Below are positions 28,070 through 37,305 of a DNA stretch of 64,000 nucleotides, one piece after another. Numbering within the stretch: the stretch's first letter is position 1; every line of letters begins with the position of its first letter. The stretch is from Devosia faecipullorum (GTDB taxonomy: Bacteria > Pseudomonadota > Alphaproteobacteria > Rhizobiales > Devosiaceae), in NCBI RefSeq assembly GCF_015158295.1, contig NZ_JACDXV010000001.1:310001-374000 (forward strand), written 5' to 3'. Both the position numbers and the translations under genes were made by a program. Below the pieces are notes generated by a model. It worked only from the letters and a program-made list of their open reading frames with translations, made no database searches and was not told the origin of the DNA.

Positions 28070-28870
28070 CTAGTGCAGGATCTGGCTGAGGAACAACCTG
28101 GTCCGTTCGTGCTGCGGGTTGGAGAAGAAGGCTTCGGGCTCGTTCTGCTCGATGATCTGGCCCTGATCCATGAAGATCACCCTGTTGGCAACCTGGCGCG
28201 CAAAGCCCATTTCGTGGGTGACGCAGATCATGGTCATGCCTTCTTCGGCGAGGTTGATCATCACTTCGAGCACCTCCTTGACCATTTCGGGGTCCAGCGC
28301 CGATGTCGGTTCATCGAACAGCATGATCTTGGGCTGCATGCAGAGCGAGCGGGCAATGGCGACGCGCTGCTGCTGGCCACCAGAGAGCTGGCCCGGATAT
28401 TTGAGCGCCTGCTCGGGGATCTTCACCCGCTCCAGATAGTGCATGGCGGTTTCTTCCGCCTCGGCCTTGGGCGTGCCGCGCACCCAGATTGGCGCCAGGG
28501 TGAGATTTTGCAGGATGGTCAGGTGGGGGAACAGGTTGAAGTGCTGGAACACCATCCCCACCTCGCGGCGCACCTCGTCGATGCGCTTGAGGTCGGCGGT
28601 CAATTCGGTGCCATTGACGATGATCTGGCCTTCCTGATGCTCCTCGAGGCGATTGACGCAGCGGATCAGCGTCGATTTACCCGAGCCCGACGGCCCGGCA
28701 ATGACAATACGTTCGCCCCGCATCACCCGGAGGTTGATGTCGCGCAGCACATGGAAATCGCCATACCATTTGTGCATGCCGATGACGTCGATGGCCACAT
28801 CGGTCGTGGAGACCTGCATCTGGCTTGTGTTGATCGAGCGATCAATTGCGGTTTCGGAAACCTGAGACAT
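28070..28870 (-). CDS. aapP: General L-amino acid ABC transporter ATP-binding protein
   Basis: ATPase of the polar amino-acid transporter, 266 aa. Walker A is GPSGSGKST, the ABC signature LSGGQQQR, Walker B IMLFDEP, and the switch histidine lies in [14 protein letters not shown] start at [10 protein letters not shown], preceded by AGAGG; a much longer open frame upstream runs into aapM and is not real. It follows aapM by 5 bp. Confidence 0.95.
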   Translation of the reverse strand: MSQVSETAIDRSINTSQMQVSTTDVAIDVIGMHKWYGDFHVLRDINLRVMRGERIVIAGPSGSGKSTLIRCVNRLEEHQEGQIIVNGTELTADLKRIDEVRREVGMVFQHFNLFPHLTILQNLTLAPIWVRGTPKAEAEETAMHYLERVKIPEQALKYPGQLSGGQQQRVAIARSLCMQPKIMLFDEPTSALDPEMVKEVLEVMINLAEEGMTMICVTHEMGFARQVANRVIFMDQGQIIEQNEPEAFFSNPQHERTRLFLSQILH

Positions 28871-28875
28871 GGGCG

Positions 28876-30003
28876 CTACCTCTTGTAGCCAGTGTTGAGA
28901 CGGCGTTCCATGAAGATGGAATAGCGGGACATGCCGAAACAGAAGACCCAGAAGACCATGGCGGCAAAGATATAGCCGGTGGTCGCCGTATTGGCCGACT
29001 GCCATTCGATGGCGGAGTCGTTCTTGGTCTTCACCGCTTCGAGCAGGTCGCGCATGCCGACGATATAGACGAGGGACGTGTCCTTGAAGAGCGAGATGAA
29101 GTTGTTGACGATGCCCGGGATCACGTATTTGAGCGCCTGTGGCAGGATAATGAACCACATCCGCTGCCAATAACCGAGGCCCAGGGCCGCCGCCGCTTCA
29201 TATTGCCCGCGCGGAATGGCCTGGAGCCCGCCGCGCACCACTTCGGCCAGATAGGCCGAGGTAAAGAGCGTCACCCCGACCAGGGCGCGCAGGAATTTGT
29301 CGATGGTCATCCCCTGGGGCATGAACAAGGGCAGCATCACCGACGCCATGAACAGGATGGAGATCAACGGCACGGCGCGGATCAGTTCGATGAACATAAC
29401 GCAGGCCGTCTTGATGATCGGCAATTGCGATTGCCGCCCCAGCGCCAGCACGATGCCGATCGGGAAGGACAGCGCGATGCCCACGACCGAGATGATCAGC
29501 GTCACCAGGAGGCCGCCCCATTGCTCGGTGGGCACGACCCGCAGGCCGAACGGGCCACCAGCCAAGAGGATATAGCTGACCACCGGATAGATCAGCAGCA
29601 GCAATACCGCATTGACCCGCTTGAACGGCACTTTGGGGATCAGCAACGGCACCAGCAGCAGGGCGCCGAGCGCGAAGACGAGGTTAGGACGCCAGAATTC
29701 GACTGCCGGATAGAAGCCATAGATGAAGAAATTCATCTCCGCGGCGATATAGGCCCAGCAGGCGCCGGCATTTTCCATGCGGCACTGCTCGACCGTCCCG
29801 CCTGGCATGACGGCATTGCCGAGGAAAAAGCCGTAAAGCGGCGGCACCACCCAGAGAAGGAAGGCGACCCCCAGAACGGTGAGCACCGAATCCAGCGGCG
29901 TGGCGAAGAGGTTCTTCTTCATCCAGGCCAGAGCGCCGCTGGTGCGGACCGGCGCCGGACGGGCTTCCACCATGTCGGTGCGGACGAAACCAATATCTGT
30001 CAT
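28876..30003 (-). CDS. aapM: General L-amino acid ABC transporter permease AapM
   Basis: Inner-membrane permease of the Aap system, 375 aa, with an N-terminal extension carrying extra membrane segments typical of AapM, then the PAAT permease domain from about residue 160. The ATPase-contact EAA loop reads [16 protein letters not shown]. It pairs with AapQ to form the transmembrane channel. AGGGG precedes the start and the gene lies 9 bp after aapQ. Confidence 0.95.
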   Translation of the reverse strand: MTDIGFVRTDMVEARPAPVRTSGALAWMKKNLFATPLDSVLTVLGVAFLLWVVPPLYGFFLGNAVMPGGTVEQCRMENAGACWAYIAAEMNFFIYGFYPAVEFWRPNLVFALGALLLVPLLIPKVPFKRVNAVLLLLIYPVVSYILLAGGPFGLRVVPTEQWGGLLVTLIISVVGIALSFPIGIVLALGRQSQLPIIKTACVMFIELIRAVPLISILFMASVMLPLFMPQGMTIDKFLRALVGVTLFTSAYLAEVVRGGLQAIPRGQYEAAAALGLGYWQRMWFIILPQALKYVIPGIVNNFISLFKDTSLVYIVGMRDLLEAVKTKNDSAIEWQSANTATTGYIFAAMVFWVFCFGMSRYSIFMERRLNTGYKR

Positions 30004-30012
30004 GGCCTGCCC

Positions 30013-31203
30013 CTACCGTTCCACCAGCTTAACGCGGGCATTGTACCAATTCATGATCGCCGAGGTGAGCAGCGAGAACGTGAGATAAACCAGCATGACG
30101 ATGGCGATGCACTCGATCGCCCGTCCGGTCTGGTTCAGCGAGGTTCCGGCAAAGACGTTGACCAGTTCGGGATAGCCGATAGCCGCGCCCAGCGACGAAT
30201 TCTTCGTCAGGTTGAGATATTGGCTGGTCAGCGGCGGGATGATGACGCGCATCGCCTGCGGGACGATCACAAGCCGCAGCCGGTCGCCGTCCTTGAGCCC
30301 GAGCGATGCCGCTGCTTCGGTCTGGCCATGGCTGACCGCCTGGATGCCGCCGCGCACCGTCTCGGCGATGAAGGCCGCCGTATAGATGGTGAGACCGAAG
30401 GCCAGCGCGATGAATTCCGGCGGCAATTGCAGCCCGCCGCGGAAATTGAACCGCTCAAGTACCGGATTTTCGAAGGACACGCTGGCACCGCTGATCCAGA
30501 AAACCAGTCCGGTGACGCCGAGCAGCAGGACCAACGAAGTCAGGAAAACCGGAAAGCGCTTTCCCGTTCGTTCCAGCCGCTTCTTCGCCCAGCGGCTCAG
30601 CATCACGACTGCGACAATGGCCAAGGCCAGCCCGATCCACACGAATCCGAACTGCTCGTCCGGTATCGGCCGCGGAATCATGATGCCGCGCTGATTGATG
30701 AAGGAGCCGAACGGCAGTTCAAAGGAATTGCGCACCGCCGGCATGGCCTTGAGCACCGCGAAATACCAGAAGAAGAGCTGCAGCAGCAGCGGGATGTTGC
30801 GGATCACCTCAATATAGAGCGTGGCCAGACTCGCCACGATGAAATTGGTGCTCAGCCGCGCAATGCCGATGGTGAAACCCAGGATCGTAGCGAAGAAGAT
30901 GCCGACCACGGCCACGAGCAGCGTATTGATCAGGCCGACGAGGAAGGCTTCGTAGTAATAGGACGCGCGCGACCAGGGCAGCAGCGAGAAAGAAATGTCG
31001 AAGCCAGCTGTGCGCCAGAGAAAGTCAAAGCCGGTCGTCTTGTTCTGCGCCGCCAGATTGGCCGCTGTATTGCCGATGATCCAGGCAATGAAACTGATGA
31101 TAAGGGCCGCGACAACGACCTGGTAGATGATCCCACGGATCACCGGATCGTTGAGAAAGCTCGCCCGTGGAGCCGTCGAGGCCCCATTATCGAGTGTCGT
31201 CAT
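30013..31203 (-). CDS. aapQ: General L-amino acid ABC transporter permease AapQ
   Basis: Inner-membrane permease, 396 aa, partner of AapM. The long region between the first spans and the permease core is characteristic of AapQ, as is YIEVIRNIPLLLQLFFWY. The EAA loop reads EAAASLGLKDGDRLRL and is followed by MRVIIPPLTSQYLNLTKNSS. I start at MTTLDNGAS (ATG at 31203) with AAGGGA upstream; the frame further upstream crosses the aapJ-aapQ hairpin and is unlikely to be translated. Confidence 0.95.
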   Translation of the reverse strand: MTTLDNGASTAPRASFLNDPVIRGIIYQVVVAALIISFIAWIIGNTAANLAAQNKTTGFDFLWRTAGFDISFSLLPWSRASYYYEAFLVGLINTLLVAVVGIFFATILGFTIGIARLSTNFIVASLATLYIEVIRNIPLLLQLFFWYFAVLKAMPAVRNSFELPFGSFINQRGIMIPRPIPDEQFGFVWIGLALAIVAVVMLSRWAKKRLERTGKRFPVFLTSLVLLLGVTGLVFWISGASVSFENPVLERFNFRGGLQLPPEFIALAFGLTIYTAAFIAETVRGGIQAVSHGQTEAAASLGLKDGDRLRLVIVPQAMRVIIPPLTSQYLNLTKNSSLGAAIGYPELVNVFAGTSLNQTGRAIECIAIVMLVYLTFSLLTSAIMNWYNARVKLVER

Positions 31204-31267
31204 GTGAGTTGTCCCTTGGCCGCAAAAGGCCGCTGTACGCCGGGATAGACGCGGCAGGCGGCGGAAC

Positions 31268-31299
31268 AAAAAGTCCGGCGCTCCGTTAAGGAGCGCCGG
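31268..31299 (-). terminator. Rho-independent terminator/attenuator between aapJ and aapQ
   Basis: On the minus strand a perfect 10-bp GC-rich stem (CCGGCGCTCC / GGAGCGCCGG) with a short loop is followed by ACTTTTTG. It starts 15 bp after the aapJ stop and sits inside the operon, so most transcripts should end after aapJ while some read into aapQMP. Confidence 0.9.
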
Positions 31300-31314
31300 C
31301 CCAATTCGTTCGGC

Positions 31315-32331
31315 TTAGCGGATCGGCGGGGAGTACTGGATGCCGCCATCGCGCCACAGGGCATTCAGGCCACGCTCAAGACCGATCGGGGTATCCGGCC
31401 CGACATTGCGCTCGTAGGTTTCGGCGTAATTGCCGACCAGCTTGATGATCTGGTAGGCCCAGGCATTGTCGATGCCCAGCGGGGCGCCGAATTCGCCTTC
31501 AACGCCAAGCAGACGCTTGATCGCCGGATTGTCCGAGCCCAGCTGTTCATCGACATTGGCCGAGCTGATGCCCAGTTCTTCGGCTTCGAGCAGCGCGAAA
31601 TAGGTCCAGCGCGCAATGTTGAACCACTGGGTGTCACCGGCGCGGACCACCGGGCCAAGCGGCTCCTTGGAGATGATTTCCGGCAGGATGATGTGATCGT
31701 TGGGATTGGCGAACTTGGAGCGTTCGGCGGCCAGTGCCGAGGAATCGGTGGTGTAGACGTCGCAGCGGCCATCTTCATAGGCCTTCACAACTTCGTCCTG
31801 GTCCACGAACACCACAGTGTTGAATTCCATGCCATTGGCGGCGAAATAGTCAGCGGCGTTGAGCTCGGTGGTGGTACCGGATTCGATGCAGATAGCCGCA
31901 CCGCTCAAATCCAGTGCGGATTCGATGCCGTCGTCCTTGCGGACCATGAAGCCCTGGCCATCGTAGAACATGGTGCCGATAAAGCTGATGCCCAGCTGGG
32001 TATCGCGGCTCATCGTCCAGGTCGTGGTGCGGGAGAGCACGTCAATTTCGCCCGCGGACAGGGCCGTGAAACGCTCCTGGCTGGTCAGCGACGTGAAGCG
32101 AACGGCGTCGGCGTCGTTGAAGATGGCCGCGGCCATGGCACGGCAATAGTCAACTTCAATACCGGTCCACACATTGTTCGAATCGGGAGCGGAGAAGCCG
32201 GCCACACCGCCGGTCACGCCACATTGGATGTATCCCTTGGCCTTGACGTCGTCGAGAATGGCCGCCTGGGCGGCCGTCGCGCCGAGGCCCAACGAGGCCG
32301 CGACTGCGATCGATACGAGCGCTTTTTGCAT
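31315..32331 (-). CDS. aapJ: General L-amino acid ABC transporter binding protein AapJ
   Basis: Periplasmic binding protein of the broad-specificity amino-acid transporter, 338 aa with a signal peptide (MQKALVSIAVAASLGLGATA, cut near AQAA). Family blocks include CGVTGGVAGFSAPD near the mature N-terminus, the ligand-contact stretches SRTTTWTMSRD and IESGTTTELNAADYF, and the C-terminal GLNALWRDGGIQYSPPIR. It is the first gene of aapJQMP. AAAGG precedes the start. Confidence 0.96.
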   Translation of the reverse strand: MQKALVSIAVAASLGLGATAAQAAILDDVKAKGYIQCGVTGGVAGFSAPDSNNVWTGIEVDYCRAMAAAIFNDADAVRFTSLTSQERFTALSAGEIDVLSRTTTWTMSRDTQLGISFIGTMFYDGQGFMVRKDDGIESALDLSGAAICIESGTTTELNAADYFAANGMEFNTVVFVDQDEVVKAYEDGRCDVYTTDSSALAAERSKFANPNDHIILPEIISKEPLGPVVRAGDTQWFNIARWTYFALLEAEELGISSANVDEQLGSDNPAIKRLLGVEGEFGAPLGIDNAWAYQIIKLVGNYAETYERNVGPDTPIGLERGLNALWRDGGIQYSPPIR

Positions 32332-32548
32332 ATTTTTGCCTTTTGTTTCCTGACCCTGTGTTTCGGAACCTATCTAGTTTGCCGAGGCTCCGATCGCACC
32401 ACCGCTTTGTTGTCGGTTTGGATGCTGCTAAACATGCAAACCTCTATTGACTGTAACGTCAAGGGAATATGGCATGTTGGGACAGGAAACCTGTCGTTTA
32501 ATTAGCCAACCATCCCCAATTGATTTCTTTTTGAGCACCGAGCTTACT

Positions 32549-33736
32549 ATGAACGACCATAAAACCGGCACTTCAACTGTAGAATCTGTGGAAACGATCC
32601 TTACCCATGGGGGACGTCATCCCGAGGAGCAGTTCGGCTTCGTCAACACGCCGGTCTATCGCGGCTCAACCGTTCTGTTCAAAACGCTGGCCGATCTAGA
32701 CGCGCAGGCGCAGCGCTACCTCTATGGCCGCGCCGGAAACCCGACCACAGAATCAGTGGAATCGGTAATCAACGAATTGGAGGGAGGCTATCGCACCAAG
32801 CTGGTGCCTTCGGGGCTGGCGGCGATCACCATTGCGCTGATGGCCTGCGTCAAGGCCGGCGACGACATCATGATCAGTGACAGCGCCTATGAGCCGGGCC
32901 GCAAGTTTGCCGATGGTTACCTCGAGCGCATGGGGGTCAGTGTCCGCTATTACGATCCCCATATCGGGGCCGGCCTCACCGCGCTCATGCAGCCCAATAC
33001 CAAGGCAGTTCTCGCCGAAAGCCCCGGCTCGCTGACATTCGAGATCCAGGACATCGCCGTTCTCGCCGCAGCGGCGCATGCGGGCGGCGCCCGGCTGATC
33101 GTGGACAATAGCTGGGCGACGCCGCTTTATCATCGCCCGCTGGCGCTGGGCGCCGACATCGTCGTCCATGCGGCCACCAAGATGTTCGTGGGGCATTCGG
33201 ACGTGATGGCCGGGACTATCTCAGCCACCCAGGAAGCATGGCCCGATGTCGATCGGGTGCGCAACCTGCTCGGCTTCTTCAGCTCCGGCGATGACGCCTA
33301 TCTGGTGGCGCGCGGTTTGCGCACGCTGGCCATAAGGATGAAGGAACACCAGGCCCGGGCGCTCGATATTGCCGCATGGCTCGAAGGACAGGCCGAGGTC
33401 GAAAAGGTGCTGCACCCGGCTTTGCCCAGCCATCCCGACCACGCCATCTGGAAAAAGAACTTCACCGGCTCCGGGAGCCTCTTCGGCTTCGTGCTGAAGC
33501 CGGCGCACCGCGAGGCCGTAGCCGCCTTTGTCGATCACATGCGGATTTTTGGCATGGGATATTCCTGGGGCGGCTATGAAAGCCTCTGCCTGCCCGTTCT
33601 CATGGGCAAGTCGCGAACAGTCAATCCCTGGCCCAATGACACAAATCTCTTCCGTGTCCATATCGGACTGGAGGGACTGGACGACCTCAAGGCCGACCTT
33701 GCAGCGGCGCTGGGCCGCTATTCAGCGGCGCGGTAA
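32549..33736 (+). CDS. metC: Cystathionine beta-lyase
   Basis: PLP enzyme of the Cys/Met metabolism family, 395 aa, which cleaves cystathionine to homocysteine in methionine synthesis. The PLP lysine lies in HAATKMFVGHSDVM, the cofactor Asp in VDNSWATPL, and FGFVNTPVYRGST and YLYGRAGNPTTE are typical of alphaproteobacterial MetC. I start at MNDHKTGTSTVES; an upstream extension lacks family resemblance. The 217-bp spacer to aapJ holds both divergent promoters. The 3' end overlaps the convergent PAP2 gene by 19 bp. Confidence 0.93.
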   Translation: MNDHKTGTSTVESVETILTHGGRHPEEQFGFVNTPVYRGSTVLFKTLADLDAQAQRYLYGRAGNPTTESVESVINELEGGYRTKLVPSGLAAITIALMACVKAGDDIMISDSAYEPGRKFADGYLERMGVSVRYYDPHIGAGLTALMQPNTKAVLAESPGSLTFEIQDIAVLAAAAHAGGARLIVDNSWATPLYHRPLALGADIVVHAATKMFVGHSDVMAGTISATQEAWPDVDRVRNLLGFFSSGDDAYLVARGLRTLAIRMKEHQARALDIAAWLEGQAEVEKVLHPALPSHPDHAIWKKNFTGSGSLFGFVLKPAHREAVAAFVDHMRIFGMGYSWGGYESLCLPVLMGKSRTVNPWPNDTNLFRVHIGLEGLDDLKADLAAALGRYSAAR

Positions 33737-34455
33737 ACAAGCTGGCGCAGGCCGCTCAGCGGCTTGCGCACGATCTTTCCATCGGTGCGCTTTTCGAACA
33801 GCCAGCCTTTGCGGGCAAACACATTGCGCACCAGATAGGCGCCGAGCATGCCCACGATCATGCCGGCGAATACGTCGGTGGGATAATGCGCGCCCACCGG
33901 CACCCGCGAGATGGCTACCACTACCCCGACCACCAGCAGCACCAGAAATGTGCGCGGCCAGAGAAAGCCGATGGTGAAGGCGGTAGCGATGGCCGTCGCC
34001 GAATGGCCGCTGGGAAAGCTCTGAAACGTCCAGTCATTGAAGAAATGCTGGAAGGAGAAGGCACCGGAGGTTTCAAATTCGGTCGGCCTGCTCCGCCCGA
34101 TCAGCCGCTTGAGGACATTGGTGACAAGGCCGGGCGCGCCAACACCCACGAAGACGAAGGCGAAAATCATCGCCATCTCGCCCGTCGCTTCGCGCCAAAG
34201 GCCCCGCAGCGGAAACATGGCGAGGCGCAACAGAATCATCAGCACCAGGCTGGGAATCAGGATCCAGTCGGACAATCCGTAATCGGTGATGAAGAAAAAC
34301 GGCGCCCGCCATTCAGCGGGCCAGCCGATCGCCCCTCGCGACGCCGCGATATCGATGCTCGCCAGCGCGGCAAGAACCACAACCATTCCAGTGATGAAGA
34401 ATGGCCACGAGGAGCGATTGAGGCCCGGAGGCCAGGGCTTTTGCAGGTCTATCAT
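33718..34455 (-). CDS. PAP2-family membrane phosphatase
   Basis: A 245-aa integral membrane phosphatase of the PAP2 superfamily, which dephosphorylates lipid phosphates such as undecaprenyl-PP or phosphatidate. The three-part acid phosphatase site is intact: KRLIGRSRP, then SFPSGHSATA, then SRVPVGAHYPTDV with the catalytic His. About six membrane helices are predicted. I start at MIDLQKPWPPG (AAGGGA upstream). The convergent 19-bp overlap with metC is notable. The substrate is not known. Confidence 0.9.
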   Translation of the reverse strand: MIDLQKPWPPGLNRSSWPFFITGMVVVLAALASIDIAASRGAIGWPAEWRAPFFFITDYGLSDWILIPSLVLMILLRLAMFPLRGLWREATGEMAMIFAFVFVGVGAPGLVTNVLKRLIGRSRPTEFETSGAFSFQHFFNDWTFQSFPSGHSATAIATAFTIGFLWPRTFLVLLVVGVVVAISRVPVGAHYPTDVFAGMIVGMLGAYLVRNVFARKGWLFEKRTDGKIVRKPLSGLRQLVYRAAE

Positions 34456-34558
34456 GACGTTCTTGTCCCTTGCATGTCCTGTTGTCGTCAAGTGTGCCAC
34501 GGCGCTGCGAGCGGCCTTGCCCTTTGGCGGCGAACGCGCTAACGGAGAGGCGCGATGT

Positions 34559-34635
34559 CGGAGTGTAGCTCAGCCTGGTAGAGCACCGGTTTTGGGAACC
34601 GGGGGTCCAAAGTTCGAATCTTTGTACTCCGACCA
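34559..34635 (+). tRNA. tRNA-Pro (TGG)
   Basis: A 77-nt cloverleaf with encoded CCA. The acceptor CGGAGTG pairs with TACTCCG, the anticodon loop TTTGGGA gives TGG, and the T-arm contains AGTTCGAATCT. Confidence 0.97.
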
Positions 34636-34664
34636 TTCGCCTCGCATCGTGTTGAGGACTTTGC

Positions 34665-34970
34665 ATGACCGCTCGCATCTACCGCCCTGCCCCCAACGCC
34701 ATGCAGTCCGGCAAGGGAAAGTCCAATAGCTGGGTGCTGGTGCATGAACCGCAGGTTCCCCGCAGCATCGACCCCCTGATGGGCTATACCAGCAGCACGG
34801 ACATGAACCAGCAGGTGAGGCTCTCCTTCCCGACACAGGAAGAGGCCGAATCTTACGCGCAGCGCAACGGCATCCCCTATTCCGTGCAGCCGGCCCACGA
34901 TGCCACGCCCAAGCGCGTCAGCTATCCCGACAATTTCCGCTCGGACCGCAAGACGCCCTGGACCCATTAG
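34665..34970 (+). CDS. NADH dehydrogenase complex I subunit, NDUFS4/18-kDa type
   Basis: A 101-aa accessory subunit of respiratory complex I in alphaproteobacteria, homologous to mitochondrial NDUFS4 (AQDQ). The family pattern is clear: ARIYRPAPNAMQSGKGKSN near the start, WVLVHEP, MGYTSSTDMNQQVRLSF, then EEAESYAQRNGIPY. Members sit on the peripheral arm near the NADH-binding module. It is 29 bp downstream of tRNA-Pro, an association I recall from other Hyphomicrobiales. Confidence 0.93.
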   Translation: MTARIYRPAPNAMQSGKGKSNSWVLVHEPQVPRSIDPLMGYTSSTDMNQQVRLSFPTQEEAESYAQRNGIPYSVQPAHDATPKRVSYPDNFRSDRKTPWTH

Positions 34971-35074
34971 GCGTCTACGCTGAAGATTGATTGCACGCGA
35001 CGCCGCAAGAGATTGCGGCGTTTTGTTTTTTGCCGCTAGGCTCGCGCCGAGAGTTCAAAATGAGAGGGTTCGAC

Positions 35075-35938
35075 ATGATGCGCCAGTTCATCGCCCCCCT
35101 GGCTGCCCTGATATTGAGCACCGGTGCCGCCCAGGCCGCTCCGGCGATGTGGAAGGTCAGCGACGGGGACAGCGCGATCTGGCTGTTCGGATCGGTACAC
35201 CTGCTGCCCGACTGGCCGGAATGGCGCACGGGGCACCTCGACAAGGTCATGTCCAAGGTGGATCTCGTCTATTTTGAGACCGACATCAGCCTTGAGGCGC
35301 AACTAAGCATTACCAATCTGAGCTACGAGCTGGGATTTTCCAGGGACGGCCGCCTGCTCAGCGAGAAGATCGGGCCTGAACTGACCGCGCAATTGCGGGA
35401 AAAGGCAGAGGAATACGGCCTGCCCATGCCCATGCTGTTGACCATGGAACCGTGGATGGCGGCAACCACCCTGTCCGTGGGCGTGGTCGCAACCCAGGGC
35501 TACGCGCCCGAGCTGGGGGTGGAGACGCTGTTGAGCCAGGAATTGCCGGCGGAACGCAAGGGATTCCTCGAAACGCCAGAGCAGCAGCTTGGTTTTCTCG
35601 CGGGCGGCGACATGGACGAGCAGATCGCCATGCTGCGCGCTACCCTGGACACGCTCGATGACGCCTCCAGCGACATCAGCGCCATGGTCGATGCCTGGCT
35701 GGGCGGCGAACCCGAATTGCTCGGCACCATCTTCGATGCACAGATGGGCGGATATGGTGGTGGCATGGTCGAACGATTGATCGATCAGCGCAACCACAAT
35801 TGGGTCGAGCAGATCGAGGCCATGCTGGCCCGTAACGAGACCGCGCTGCTCGTGGTTGGCGCGGCGCATCTGGCCGGCGATGTCAGCGTGGTGAAACTAC
35901 TCGAAGAGCGCGGATTCACCAGCGAGCGGGTACAATAG
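35075..35938 (+). CDS. TraB/GumN-family secreted protein
   Basis: A 287-aa protein with a signal peptide (cut near GAAQA) and a TraB/GumN (erythromycin-esterase/Tiki-like) domain. Paired motifs are AIWLFGSVHLLP near residue 31 and LLVVGAAHLAGD near residue 264, whose histidines are probable metal or catalytic residues. Tiki relatives are metalloproteases; bacterial GumN functions are poorly known. I chose the ATG at 35075 (AGAGGG 6 nt upstream). Confidence 0.87.
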   Translation: MMRQFIAPLAALILSTGAAQAAPAMWKVSDGDSAIWLFGSVHLLPDWPEWRTGHLDKVMSKVDLVYFETDISLEAQLSITNLSYELGFSRDGRLLSEKIGPELTAQLREKAEEYGLPMPMLLTMEPWMAATTLSVGVVATQGYAPELGVETLLSQELPAERKGFLETPEQQLGFLAGGDMDEQIAMLRATLDTLDDASSDISAMVDAWLGGEPELLGTIFDAQMGGYGGGMVERLIDQRNHNWVEQIEAMLARNETALLVVGAAHLAGDVSVVKLLEERGFTSERVQ

Positions 35939-35959
35939 GTCTGTCGTGTCAGCCCTGTT

Positions 35960-36003
35960 CACCGCTCGTCACCCCCGCCTCAAGCGCGAGGGTGACGATC
36001 CGG
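35960..36003. repeat. REP-like repeat, family B copy 1
   Basis: A 44-bp unit CACCGCTCGTCACCC-N15-GGGTGACGATCCGG. CGTCACCC and GGGTGACG make an 8-bp stem around a variable 15-nt centre. The same flanks with a different centre recur at 50284-50327. It lies between convergent genes. Confidence 0.75.
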
Positions 36004-36022
36004 AATGGGGAGGCGCGACACG

Positions 36023-36049
36023 CCCTCTCTCAAGTTAAGGGAGAGAGGG
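36023..36049. terminator. Hairpin between convergent TraB/GumN and oxidoreductase genes
   Basis: A perfect 9-bp stem (CCCTCTCTC / GAGAGAGGG) with a 9-nt loop, 17 bp beyond the oxidoreductase stop. There is no T tract, so termination efficiency is uncertain. Confidence 0.5.
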
Positions 36050-36066
36050 AGCCCTCATAACCTGCC

Positions 36067-37218
36067 TCAGACCTCGCTGAGTTTCGTCCACTTGCTGTCA
36101 TTCTGGCTCGACTTTACCGAAGCCACGATGAATTCCATGCCCTCGACGCCATCGGCCAAGCTCGGCAGCAGGCCTTCATACTCGGCGCCCTCGCCGCGGA
36201 TGACGGCAGCGAACTGGCTGTAGAGTGTGGCGAAGGCTTCCAGATAGCCTTCCGGGTGCCCCGAAGGAATGCGGACATTCATTGAAGCCGCCGCGGGCAC
36301 CGAAATGGACCCGCCACGGGTGAGCAATTGCTTGGGCCTGCCGAACTCGGTGAACCACATATAATTCGGGTTGTCCTGACGCCATTCAATGCCGCCCTTG
36401 TCGCCATAGACGCGCAATTGCAGGCCGTTTTCGCAGCCCACCGCAACCTGGCTGGCCCAGAGCATGCCCTTGGCGCCGCCTTCGAAGCGCAGCATGATAT
36501 GCACATTGTCGTCGAGCTGACGGCCCGGCACAAAAGCGGTGAGGTCAGCCGACACCGCTTCGGTCTTGAGCCCGGTAACGAAGCGAGCGAGATTATAGGC
36601 ATGGGTGCCGATGTCGCCGATGGCCCCGCCTACGCCGGATTTGGCCGGATCGGTGCGCCAGGCCGCCTGCTTGTTGTCGTCATCGGTGGCTTCGGTGAGC
36701 CAATCCTGCGGATATTCGGCCTGCACGACCCGAATTTTGCCCAGCGCGCCGGAGGCGACCATTTCCCGCGCCTGACGGATCAGCGGATAGCCGGTGTAAT
36801 TATGCGTCAGCAGGAATTTCGCGCCGTTCTTCGGCTTGATTTCGGCCAGCCTGCGCGCATCCTCGAGCGTCGAGGTGATCGGCTTGTCGCAGATCACATG
36901 AATGCCCGCTTCGAGAAACGCCTTGGCGGGACCAAAATGCATGTGGTTTGGCGTAACGATGGAGACGGCCTCGATGCCATCGGGACGCGCAGCCTCCGCC
37001 TTGGCCATCTCCTCGTAGGACGTATAGATGCGATCCTCGGCGAGACCGAGATTCTTGCCAGATTCCCGGGCCACTTCCGGGCGCGACGACAGCGCTCCGG
37101 CCACCAGGTCAAAATCCCCGTCGATACGGGCGGCGATACGATGCACATAGCCGATAAAAGCCCCCGTGCCGCCGCCCACCATGCCCAGGCGAATGCGCCT
37201 TGCGCCATTCTCAGCCAT
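36067..37218 (-). CDS. Gfo/Idh/MocA oxidoreductase A of the carbohydrate locus
   Basis: NAD(P)-dependent dehydrogenase, 383 aa. The Rossmann motif is GMVGGGTGAFIGYVHR (residues 12-27), the family Lys motif reads CDKPITST (where EKP is usual), and the catalytic region includes GDIGTHAYNLARFVTG. Members oxidise or reduce ring hydroxyls of sugars, inositols or keto-sugars. It is the last gene of the locus, 87 bp after a TIM-barrel enzyme, and resembles proteins usually paired with such an isomerase. Substrate unknown. Confidence 0.9.
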   Translation of the reverse strand: MAENGARRIRLGMVGGGTGAFIGYVHRIAARIDGDFDLVAGALSSRPEVARESGKNLGLAEDRIYTSYEEMAKAEAARPDGIEAVSIVTPNHMHFGPAKAFLEAGIHVICDKPITSTLEDARRLAEIKPKNGAKFLLTHNYTGYPLIRQAREMVASGALGKIRVVQAEYPQDWLTEATDDDNKQAAWRTDPAKSGVGGAIGDIGTHAYNLARFVTGLKTEAVSADLTAFVPGRQLDDNVHIMLRFEGGAKGMLWASQVAVGCENGLQLRVYGDKGGIEWRQDNPNYMWFTEFGRPKQLLTRGGSISVPAAASMNVRIPSGHPEGYLEAFATLYSQFAAVIRGEGAEYEGLLPSLADGVEGMEFIVASVKSSQNDSKWTKLSEV

Positions 37219-37305
37219 TTTTCATCTCCCTGATCAATGCTCTTTCATTCCGCCTCATTGCCCCTCTTGCCCGGGAAATGACGCGGAATATGGACATGCG
37301 CGATA

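Noticed and set aside
28846..31248. 800-codon frame on the plus strand across aapM and aapQ
   Set aside because: Mirror of two clear permease genes; Asp/His/Arg-rich composition typical of antisense of membrane proteins.
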